A stretch of DNA of 14,931 bases from Clostridia bacterium (lineage in GTDB: Bacteria; Bacillota; Clostridia; Oscillospirales; Acutalibacteraceae), in assembly GCA_017387165.1 (NCBI GenBank), contig JAFOFS010000044.1:1-14931 (forward strand). Reading direction: 5' to 3'. Shown piece after piece: positions 1 to 6,800 of this stretch. Under the pieces are notes generated by a model. It worked only from the letters and a program-made list of their open reading frames with translations, was not told the DNA's origin and did not search any database. The translations under genes and the position numbers were made by a program. How positions within the stretch are numbered: position 1 is the stretch's first letter; every line of letters starts with the position of its first letter.

Positions 1-8
1 AGGCAACG
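1..8 (+). promoter_or_regulatory. Right part of a ribosome binding site cut by the window edge
   Basis: The first bases read AGGCAACG directly before the ATG at 9. The second phosphoesterase gene has AGGAGGCAACT before its ATG, with the same distance from AGG to the start. This supports position 9 rather than the in-frame ATG at 15 as the start. It also suggests that the duplicated unit includes the ribosome binding site. Confidence 0.6.
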
Positions 9-1190
9 ATGAACATGAAAAAACTGTTGGCGCTGTCGCTTACGATTGTGCTGTTGATCGGTTTGCTTTGCGGCTGTGCGGATTCTCAAGTGGACGCCGA
101 GCCCGAGAAAGAGCCTGCCGTGGACTTTATCGTGGACGTAGAATCGGGGAGAGACCCCGTCATTCTGCAGTTTACTGATACGCAGATCATCGACGCCGCG
201 CAGATGCGTACCTTGGATCGCCTGGGGAATAAAGCGGCTGCCTACTGGGCAACCGATAAGATGGAAGATCGTTGCTTCAAGTATCTTCGCGAAACGGTTG
301 CGGCGGTCAAGCCCGATCTGATCATTTTGACCGGTGACAACGTCTATGGCGAATTTGACGACAAGGGTACCAGCTGGCTGGCGCTCATTGAGGTAATGGA
401 AAGCTTCGGCATTCCGTGGGCGCCGGTGTTCGGCAACCACGATCCCGAAACCAAAAAAGGCGCCGATTGGCAGTGTGAGCAACTGGAAAAGGCGGAGCAT
501 TGCCTGTTTAAGCAACGCAAACTGACCGGTAACGGCAACTATACCGTCGGCATTCGCCAAAACGATAAAATCACCCGCGTGTTCTTTATGATCGATACCG
601 GCTCGACGTCGGCAAGTGCCCAGACATTGGCAAACGGTCATACCCTCAACGCATCGATGGTGCATCAGCTGCAGGTCGATTGGTTCAAGGAAACGGCGAC
701 CCGTATCCGCGAGGAGATCAATCCCGACGTTAAGATCTCGTTTGCATTCCATATTCCGCTGGATATTTTCAAAATGCCGCTGGTGGATTACGGCTATTAC
801 GAGGCGGTGGAGAAGGAGCCGTTTAAAACCATTCTGATCGATAAGCATCCCGACAAAAAAGAAGGGGATTTCGGCATCGTCAACACCGCTCTCAACGGTA
901 TTGATTCCTCCTGGGAATTGTGGGATAATCTGTGCGAGGTGGGAACCGATTCCATATTCGTCGGTCACGAGCACGGCATCAATGCCGGCTTTACCTACAA
1001 AGGCGTGTATATCCAGTTCGGCCAGAAATCCAGCACCTATGATGCGGCCAACTATCTGACGAAATGGGGCGGCTACGTCTGTTCGTATGACGATCAGGGA
1101 ATGCCGCAGGTCGGCGGCACCGTTTTCACGCTGTCCGAAGCGGACGGCACCATCCAAAATCCGTATAATTATCTGTGTAAAGAAGAGTAG
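9..1190 (+). CDS. Secreted lipoprotein metallophosphoesterase, copy 1
   Basis: A 393-residue calcineurin-like phosphoesterase, predicted to hydrolyse phosphate mono- or diesters outside the cell while lipid-anchored to the membrane. A basic N-terminus and hydrophobic stretch lead to a lipobox ending at Cys23 (LCGC). The two-metal core motifs are visible in order: D57-T-Q59, G109-D-N111, G142-N-H-D145, H248 in an FAFHIP stretch, and G319-H-E-H322. The first motif has Gln where the textbook form has His (DxH); other members of this superfamily are known with DxQ, so this is probably a subfamily trait and not inactivation. The substrate cannot be read from sequence. The gene is 14 bases from its paralog, almost certainly one transcript. 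The length suits a single-domain enzyme plus anchor; no extra binding module is seen. Confidence 0.9.
   Translation: MNMKKLLALSLTIVLLIGLLCGCADSQVDAEPEKEPAVDFIVDVESGRDPVILQFTDTQIIDAAQMRTLDRLGNKAAAYWATDKMEDRCFKYLRETVAAVKPDLIILTGDNVYGEFDDKGTSWLALIEVMESFGIPWAPVFGNHDPETKKGADWQCEQLEKAEHCLFKQRKLTGNGNYTVGIRQNDKITRVFFMIDTGSTSASAQTLANGHTLNASMVHQLQVDWFKETATRIREEINPDVKISFAFHIPLDIFKMPLVDYGYYEAVEKEPFKTILIDKHPDKKEGDFGIVNTALNGIDSSWELWDNLCEVGTDSIFVGHEHGINAGFTYKGVYIQFGQKSSTYDAANYLTKWGGYVCSYDDQGMPQVGGTVFTLSEADGTIQNPYNYLCKEE
1092..1154 (+). repeat. 63-base block identical to 2294-2356
   Basis: These 63 bases, coding for residues 362-382 of copy 1, match the corresponding bases of copy 2 at every position, including all synonymous sites. 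The flanking codons differ straight away on both sides. A second, shorter perfect match of 27 bases lies at 144-170 and 1346-1372. The rest of the two genes has diverged visibly in DNA and protein. Confidence 0.95.
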
Positions 1191-1193
1191 AAC

Positions 1194-1199
1194 AGGAGG
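1194..1199 (+). promoter_or_regulatory. Ribosome binding site of phosphoesterase copy 2
   Basis: A perfect AGGAGG lies 5 bases before the ATG at 1205, within the 14-base gap after the TAG of copy 1. No terminator or promoter fits in that gap, so the two genes are read as co-transcribed. Confidence 0.85.
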
Positions 1200-1204
1200 C
1201 AACT

Positions 1205-2392
1205 ATGAACTGCAAGCGTTTTTTGGCTTTGCTGCTGGTGTTGATTGTGATATTGGGGCTGTTTGCCGGCTGCACCAAGCCGGACGCCGATACAGGCGGC
1301 GAACCGGAAGTTGAGCCTTCCGTTGATTTTGTGGTGGATGTAGAGTCGGGGAGAGACCCCGTCATTCTGCAGCTTACCGACACGCAGATCATCGACACGG
1401 CGCAAATGCGTACTCCGGATCGTCTGACGGGCGAAGTGGTGGATTACTGGGGCGCCGATAAGCTGGAAGATCGCTGCTTCAAGTACCTGCGTGAGACGGT
1501 CAACGCGGTAAAGCCCGACCTCATTCTGATGACCGGTGACAATGTTTACGGTCAGTTTGACGACAGGGGTACCAGCCTGCAAGCGCTGATCGAGGTGATG
1601 GAAAGCTTTGGGATCCCGTGGGCACCCATTCTTGGTAACCACGATACCGAAACGGCAAAAGGGGTTGACTGGCAGTGCGAACAATACGTCAACGCAAAGC
1701 ATTGCCTTTTCAAACAGCGTGAATTGAGCGGAAACGGAAACTACACCGTCGGCATCCGCCAAAACGGGAAAATCACCCGCGTCTTTTTTATGCTGGATAC
1801 GCACTCAACCAAGCCGGGTGTCGAATCCATGGCAAACGGCCATACCAAACCCGGCTGCGGCTTCGAACAGGATCAGATCGATTGGTACACGGCGGCCGTT
1901 GCTCGTATCCGCCAAGAGATCGCCTCTGATGTTAAGATTTCCTTCGCCTTTCATGTGCCGATGGATACCTTTGTGATGCCGCTCTCCAACTACAATTTTT
2001 ACGATTCGACCATGGAAAGCCCGTTTAAGACCATTTTGATTGACGAACATCCCAACAGAAAACCGGGAGATTTCGGCATCATCAACAGCGATTTCAAAGG
2101 CTTCGACGTTGGTGGCGCGGCATGGAACACGCTGTGTGAGCTCGGCGTGGATTCGGTCTTCGTCGGCCATGAGCATGCGATCAGTCTTGGTATTCGGTAC
2201 CAGGGTATTTACATTCAGTTTGGCCAGAAATCCAGCGCCTACGATGCGATCAACTACCAAACCCCGTCCGGCGCTTACGTCTACTCCTTTGAGGATCAGG
2301 GAATGCCGCAGGTCGGCGGCACCGTTTTCACGCTGTCCGAAGCGGACGGCACCATCAAAGACCCGTATATTTATCTTTGCAAAACCGAATGA
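1205..2392 (+). CDS. Secreted lipoprotein metallophosphoesterase, copy 2
   Basis: A 395-residue paralog of the preceding gene, collinear along its whole length. It starts with a hydrophobic signal and a good lipobox, F20-A-G-C23. Metal-site motifs are D59-T-Q61, G111-D-N113, G144-N-H-D147, H250 in FAFHVP, and G321-H-E-H324, so both copies look catalytically competent and both carry DxQ in place of DxH. The main differences lie between the GNHD and GHEH motifs, for example around residues 200-225 and 285-310, where substrate-contacting loops might sit. That pattern fits duplication followed by change of substrate preference, but is only inference. Transcription should end at the hairpin directly downstream. 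Exact family membership within calcineurin-like phosphoesterases is not resolved. Confidence 0.9.
   Translation: MNCKRFLALLLVLIVILGLFAGCTKPDADTGGEPEVEPSVDFVVDVESGRDPVILQLTDTQIIDTAQMRTPDRLTGEVVDYWGADKLEDRCFKYLRETVNAVKPDLILMTGDNVYGQFDDRGTSLQALIEVMESFGIPWAPILGNHDTETAKGVDWQCEQYVNAKHCLFKQRELSGNGNYTVGIRQNGKITRVFFMLDTHSTKPGVESMANGHTKPGCGFEQDQIDWYTAAVARIRQEIASDVKISFAFHVPMDTFVMPLSNYNFYDSTMESPFKTILIDEHPNRKPGDFGIINSDFKGFDVGGAAWNTLCELGVDSVFVGHEHAISLGIRYQGIYIQFGQKSSAYDAINYQTPSGAYVYSFEDQGMPQVGGTVFTLSEADGTIKDPYIYLCKTE
2294..2356 (+). repeat. 63-base block identical to 1092-1154
   Basis: Second copy of the perfect 63-base match, coding for residues 364-384 near the C-terminus of phosphoesterase copy 2. The sharp edges against diverged flanks suggest recent gene conversion. 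Confidence 0.95.
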
Positions 2393-2395
2393 CAG

Positions 2396-2432
2396 AAAAA
2401 AAGCGGCTTCGCATCAGCGAAGCCGCTTTTTT
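2396..2432. terminator. Bidirectional intrinsic terminator
   Basis: A perfect 12-base-pair stem (AAGCGGCTTCGC, 2401-2412, with its complement at 2417-2428) closes a 4-base ATCA loop. A-rich bases precede it and a T-run follows, so it can work on both strands. It starts 3 bases after the stop of phosphoesterase copy 2. On the other strand it overlaps the stop codon of the regulator gene (TAA at 2433-2431), serving both convergent genes. Confidence 0.93.
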
Positions 2433-3348
2433 AATCTTCAAATTGACGTTTGATCTTGCCTTTTTGTGATCGCCGTGCCAGTTCTCCTCTTTCCATGGCA
2501 AAGTCAACGCAATGTAACGCCTGATATTCTTTCGGCGTGATGCCGTGGTAAGCTTTGAATTTGCGGATAAAATGGGAGAGAGAGGCGATGTTGATGATCG
2601 CGCAGACGTCGGTCACCGAAAATCCGCCGTCTGCCAACAGCTGTGCGGCATATTCCATCTTCTTCATACCGTGATATTGCACGATGGTGTAGCCTGTCCG
2701 CTTGCGGAACCCGCTGATAAGGGTGGACTGCGCGACAGGGAAATCCTGATAGATCATCGCAACGGTCGTTCCGATATAGCCGAAATTGTTCAGGTTGTTG
2801 AGCAGCTTCTCGACGTATTTATCGATGGATTTCTCGGGCAATTCAATGATGGTGTCCATCGCGCAAAGCGCCATCACGTTGTAGAGGAACAACTCCAACC
2901 GCTGGTGCAGATCCTCGGATTCCCCACAGTTGTACAGGGAATTGAACAGCGAAGTGATGTATTCGCCTTGTACCTCGTTCAGTCGCTGCTCCGAAAACGG
3001 AATTTCCAGCAGCTTGTTATTGTGCGGGAAGAAACGGTGATACAGTTCCTCGAAGCGTTCTTTTTTCACGATGAAAGAAAAATGATTGCTCTTATCCTCG
3101 TTAACGTAAATGCCGTGGCTTTCGCCGACACGGAAATACACCAGATGATTTTTCCGCATCACCGTATCGGTGCCGTTGTATTCGTTGATGAAACTGCCGT
3201 AGGTTACCATTGAAAACTCGTAGAAATCGCTATGCTGATGCAGCGGCGAGCTGAGGGGAGAGTAGAGATAGGCGCAGTCGGTCCCCGGGATGCTGCGCTG
3301 TTGTACGAAGTGATTAACGGTTACAAGTTGGCTGCGTTCTTCAGGCAC
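2431..3348 (-). CDS. AraC-family transcriptional regulator with cupin sensor domain
   Basis: A 305-residue DNA-binding regulator. The N-terminal half is a cupin-type sensor: H37-x-H39-x4-E44-x6-G51 matches cupin motif 1, and G75-x2-H78 followed by N83 resembles motif 2. Metal or sugar binding is therefore plausible. The C-terminal part, about residues 174-280, is the AraC double helix-turn-helix domain; its second half (SVTDVCAIINIASLSHFIRK, then FKAYHGITPKEYQ) is highly typical. The start is a GTG at 3348, chosen because AGGAGG lies 8 bases upstream. It is divergent from the surface-protein/transporter operon and convergent with the phosphoesterases. In such arrangements the regulator usually activates the divergent sugar-uptake operon in response to its substrate; that role here is inference. 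A basic tail of about 25 residues follows the DNA-binding domain. Confidence 0.95.
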   Translation of the reverse strand: MPEERSQLVTVNHFVQQRSIPGTDCAYLYSPLSSPLHQHSDFYEFSMVTYGSFINEYNGTDTVMRKNHLVYFRVGESHGIYVNEDKSNHFSFIVKKERFEELYHRFFPHNNKLLEIPFSEQRLNEVQGEYITSLFNSLYNCGESEDLHQRLELFLYNVMALCAMDTIIELPEKSIDKYVEKLLNNLNNFGYIGTTVAMIYQDFPVAQSTLISGFRKRTGYTIVQYHGMKKMEYAAQLLADGGFSVTDVCAIINIASLSHFIRKFKAYHGITPKEYQALHCVDFAMERGELARRSQKGKIKRQFED

Positions 3349-3356
3349 CGTGACTC

Positions 3357-3362
3357 CCTCCT
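3357..3362 (-). promoter_or_regulatory. Ribosome binding site setting the GTG start of the regulator
   Basis: Read on the minus strand this is AGGAGG, inside AGGAGGGAGT, 8 bases before the GTG at 3348. It is the main reason for accepting GTG as the start codon. Confidence 0.85.
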
Positions 3363-3384
3363 GTTTCGTGAATGGTGTGTTTTT

Positions 3385-3414
3385 ATTATAGGACTTTTAT
3401 ATGGCGTTTGTCAA
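3385..3414 (-). promoter_or_regulatory. Consensus sigma-A promoter of the AraC-type regulator
   Basis: On the minus strand a perfect TTGACA (3414-3409) and a perfect TATAAT (3390-3385) are separated by 18 bases. Transcription would begin near 3378, giving a leader of about 30 bases. A promoter this strong implies that the regulator is made constitutively unless it is repressed, perhaps by its own product. Confidence 0.88.
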
Positions 3415-3424
3415 CCTAAAATAT

Positions 3425-3436
3425 AAAAAATAGCAA
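3425..3436 (+). repeat. Direct repeat AAAAAATAGCAA, copy next to the regulator promoter
   Basis: The 12 bases AAAAAATAGCAA recur exactly at 3740-3751, and both copies are followed by a T-run ending in C. This copy begins 11 bases upstream of the regulator's -35 box. A shared element at both divergent promoters could be a binding site for the regulator. Confidence 0.5.
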
Positions 3437-3501
3437 TTTTTTCCTGATTCGTTTATAAAAAATAAGAATTTCCGAATTGGATTTCTTGCCTGACTACGAT
3501 G

Positions 3502-3518
3502 ACAAATGGCCAATTTGT
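3502..3518. repeat. Dyad ACAAAT-N5-ATTTGT
   Basis: An inverted repeat with 6-base arms around GGCCA. It lies between the two promoters, about 90 bases upstream of the regulator's -35 box. A dimeric repressor could bind it, but a chance dyad in A+T-rich DNA is also possible. Confidence 0.35.
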
Positions 3519-3530
3519 TGCCCGATATGT

Positions 3531-3541
3531 GCAAATTTTGC
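3531..3541. repeat. Dyad GCAAATTTTGC
   Basis: An exact 11-base dyad (5 + 1 + 5), centred about 26 bases from the preceding dyad. A related inverted pair, TTGC-N7-GCAA, lies at 3591-3605. Possible operator; unproven. Confidence 0.3.
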
Positions 3542-3629
3542 TTGTGGTTTTATAAAAATAGTCTGTTTTTACGAAAGAAGATGTTTGCTCTTGCGAAAAT
3601 TGCAAAAATCAAAAAACAACATTTTCGGA

Positions 3630-3660
3630 AAAAATCACACGCCTATAAATAAAAATCACA
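3630..3660 (+). promoter_or_regulatory. Candidate AraC-type operator: AAAAATCACA direct repeat at 21-base period
   Basis: AAAAATCACA occurs exactly at 3630-3639 and 3651-3660, a 21-base period equal to two helical turns. AraC-family proteins are known to bind direct repeats with this period. A partial third copy, AAAAATCA, is at 3604-3611. The pair lies about 105 bases upstream of the predicted -10 of the operon, on the same DNA face. Its assignment to the adjacent regulator is inference. Confidence 0.45.
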
Positions 3661-3739
3661 TGAGGACAGGCGAACGGCAGTGAAAATTTCCAAAAAGTAC
3701 GGATTTTATAAAAACTTTATAAAAAATCGCAAAATGTAA

Positions 3740-3751
3740 AAAAAATAGCAA
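3740..3751 (+). repeat. Direct repeat AAAAAATAGCAA, copy next to the operon promoter
   Basis: Second exact copy of the 12-base element at 3425-3436. It covers the place where a -35 box would be expected for the -10 element at 3766-3771. An activator bound here could replace the missing -35 contact. Confidence 0.5.
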
Positions 3752-3765
3752 GTATTTTTCGTTTT

Positions 3766-3778
3766 TATACTGTAGAAT
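3766..3778 (+). promoter_or_regulatory. Probable -10 region of the surface-protein/transporter operon
   Basis: TATACT at 3766-3771 and an overlapping alternative TAGAAT at 3773-3778 resemble -10 boxes. Neither has a recognisable -35 box 16-18 bases upstream. A promoter with a -10 but no -35 is what an activator-dependent operon would show. The position gives a leader of about 65-70 bases. Confidence 0.4.
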
Positions 3779-3794
3779 GAAAATGCAATTATGA

Positions 3795-3823
3795 GGAAGT
3801 GTCGATTCCACAGCGGTACTTCC
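3795..3823 (+). other. Leader hairpin before the surface-protein gene
   Basis: GGAAGT (3795-3800) pairs with ACTTCC (3818-3823). The stem can extend by two G-U and two G-C pairs (through 3804/3814), leaving a 9-base loop. No T-run follows, so it is not a terminator. It lies 10 bases before the ribosome binding site and could protect the 5' end or tune translation. Confidence 0.35.
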
Positions 3824-3833
3824 GAGATCCCAA

Positions 3834-3839
3834 AGGAGG
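3834..3839 (+). promoter_or_regulatory. Ribosome binding site fixing the surface-protein start
   Basis: A perfect AGGAGG sits 8 bases before the ATG at 3848. An in-frame ATG at 3791 would add 19 residues that have no signal-peptide character and no ribosome binding site, so 3848 is chosen. Confidence 0.93.
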
Positions 3840-3847
3840 AGTTTTGC

Positions 3848-6800
3848 ATGAGAACGACGAGTATGAAACGCAGAAAATGGTCGGCGCTGTTATCCGTGCT
3901 GATCGTGGTCTGTATGCTGCTCGGCCAGCTCCCGTTGCTTGCTTCGGCAGCGGAGGAGATCACGCTGACCTACATCGGCGGTGTGGCAGAGGATGGCGTC
4001 CATCGCTATCGCCTGTTCTTTACCGGTCTCACCGACAATTCCGACCGTTATTGGAACAACAATACGGTCTATGTTGACGGTGAAGCCAAATCGGGTGAGG
4101 GCGTCAACTACGTCCCGGCAGCCGTTTACGGCGGTACCCCGGGCGAACTTTGGCTGTGCCTGGATTACGGGATGGTGCAGTCGGGTGCTAACAGCGCTTC
4201 GCAGATCGGCAAGCACGTGATGCAGATCAAAGCCGGCACGCAATTGTCGGGCGGCGCCTTTACGCTGGCCAACGATATCTGGGTGCAGTTCCAGGCAGAT
4301 GCGATTACGCTGTTGACTCCGATCACGCTGACGCTGGAAGCAGGTGGCGGTGCGCAGGATTTTGCGTCCCGTTATTTGATGCACTTCAGCGGTATCGTGG
4401 ACACCGCTGACCGTTACTGGGATGGCAACACCGTCTACGTGGACGGCGTGGCGCAGTCGGGTGACGGCGTCAACTACACCACCACGGTTGAGGCCGGAAA
4501 GCTTACCTTGTGCCTTTCCTACTCCAAGGTGCAAAGCGGTGCGACGGCGGCGGAAGCCATCGGTGCGCACAAGCTGGAATTCAAGGCCGGTACGATTCTT
4601 GGCGGTCAGTACGTCTTGGCGGAGACCACCGTCATCCAAATCGACGGCGAGAACTTCTCGCAGGTGGCGGCGGAAAAAGAACCCGATCTCACGGTCGATC
4701 TTTTAAATGATCCGTCCCGCAACACGGCAAGCTCTAACGGCGGTCTTTATTTCTTTGTCGAACCGGCCGATTCGCTGGCCTCCGACCTTTCGTGGGCGGT
4801 GCGCTATGCGATGGCGGACGGCGGCATCTACGTCAACGGCACCCTTGTGGAAGGCGCTCGCTTGATTAAACTGCTCTCCAACCTGTACTACGTGGCATTT
4901 GACAACACCGGCTACGGTCCGTTCAAGACCGGCGATGTGGTCACCATTGACGGTACGGCTACGAGCGACAACTATAAAGTAAAATTCAACGCGCAGTCGT
5001 TTGAATACAACGCTGCCGGCGGTTGGGATATCTACGTCCCGAAAACCTCCGTTTCCGTTTCCGGTCTCGGCGTGCATCACGGTTGCCAGGACAACGTGGG
5101 CGGCGGTCGCTATCTGGCCTCCCTCGTGCTGTCTGCACCTTACGGCGGCTCGATGAACGGCACCGGCTTACCGCTGACGGTCAACGGCAAGACACATACC
5201 GCCGAGGTATTCAAGGAAGGCGATGAACTGGCGCTCATCTTGTACTATGCCGATTTCCCGAAGGGCGACGAGTACACGGTCACCATTCCTGCCGGTACGG
5301 ATATCGAAGGTGCGCCGCTGGATGCGGATTTCACCTTCTACGTACACGCTGACGGCTCGGTCGATACCACGCCGCCGTCGCAGCCCGTTTTGCCGGACAC
5401 CTTCGCGTTCAGCAACGGTGCGTGGCAGCCGGATAACGCTCGCTACGGTCTGGCGTTCTCTATTGAGGGCAAAACCTCCCTGTCGCTGGAGAGCAAGTCC
5501 TACGCCGGTGTTATTTCGATCGACGGCAAGGCTCCCGAAGCGGCGCTTTGCTTCACCGACGGCTCGCTGCTGTACGTTTTCGTGGATGCGAGCAACGGTA
5601 TCACCGAGCAGGGCGCGCATACCATCGTTCTGCAGGAAGGCGCTGTGATCGGTGATTACACCGTCGGCAACGCCATCACGTTGTATACGCAGGTGGACAG
5701 CCCCGTTTCGACAGCCCCGATCCTGCCGCCCGTTCCGTCCGAACTGACGATGTCCCATATCGGCGGTGGAATGCAGGCAGATCGTTTCCTCGTTCGTGTG
5801 GATCTGCAGCCGGCAATGACCTCCTCCAGCCTGTTCGTAACCGTTCAGATCGACGGTGTGGATACGCAGGTGGAACTGTTTCGCCTGACCGATACCGGCG
5901 CGGTAAGCGGCGCGTTGCTGCTGCCGTTTACGATCTGCGCTCCGAATAAGGAGCACACCGTTACCGTTCCGGCGGGTACGACGGTGGATAACGCCACTCT
6001 GGCTGAGGACTTCACGGTTTATATCCATTTGGATAACAGTATTGACACGAACAAACCGGCAGGTCCGGTGGTTCTGCCCGAAGCATCCGAAACGGTTGAC
6101 GTGCTTAACGATAACCGCAACATAACCGGCGATTGCACCGGCGGTCTGTATTTCGCCGTGAGCCCGGCCGATGCGCTTGCGTTCGATCTCGAAAACTGGA
6201 GCATTCGCTATGCGGCTGCGGTGGGCGGCATCTATCTCAACGATGAACTGACCGTCGTCAACATTCTCAAAATCACCGAGTCGCTGTACTACATTCCGCT
6301 CAGCGATTTCGGTATTACCCCGAAAAAGGGCGATGTGGTGACGATTGACGGCGAATTCGGCAATGCCGATCACGTGGTCAAGTACAACAAGCAGAATTTC
6401 ATTTATTACGGTAATGGCGTCTGGCAACTCGGCACCTACATCCGCGATCTGCGTGAGGAACCCTATGTGACGCAGGATATCTCCGAGCTGGTTGACGGTC
6501 TTTCCGAGATCACGTTGCTCCCGTTGATCGATCAGAAGATCGGTGACGCCAAGCAGTCTACCAACATTGCTCTGAAGTTCCGGTACAAGTGGAATCTCAA
6601 GAACGAAGAAACGCTCTTCGGCTTCTCGAAGGTCGCCGGTATGTGGGATGAACAGTCCAGCGGCTGGCAGGTCTGGTTCCGTCCGCAGTTTGGTCAGATC
6701 TTCCTTGCTCACGGTGCCAGCGAATGGCAGACGGTGATCTCGTATGACTTCACCGCCACGACCTCGACGGTTGAGATCGGTTCGGTTGACGTGTACGAAT

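Larger units (their letters stand above)
3349..3847. other. A+T-rich divergent regulatory region
   Basis: About 500 bases separate the regulator from the surface-protein operon, and most of it (about 3363-3780) is far richer in A and T than the genes around it. I see no credible gene. It holds the regulator promoter at the left, a weak operon promoter at the right, and between them several direct repeats and dyads listed separately. TTTATAAAAA occurs four times exactly (3452, 3549, 3705, 3716). Some of this repetition may simply reflect base composition. Confidence 0.8.

Noticed and set aside
3477..3683. Possible 68-residue gene between the divergent promoters
   Set aside because: It would start at a TTG without a ribosome binding site, has an odd Cys/Lys/Asn-rich composition from A+T-rich DNA, and crosses candidate operators.
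3452..3725. Four copies of TTTATAAAAA as a regulatory repeat
   Set aside because: The motif is low-complexity A/T and expected to recur in such DNA; spacing is irregular (97, 156, 11 bases).
3791..3847. Upstream ATG start for the surface protein
   Set aside because: There is no ribosome binding site, and the extra 19 residues would bury the signal peptide; the ATG at 3848 has a perfect AGGAGG.
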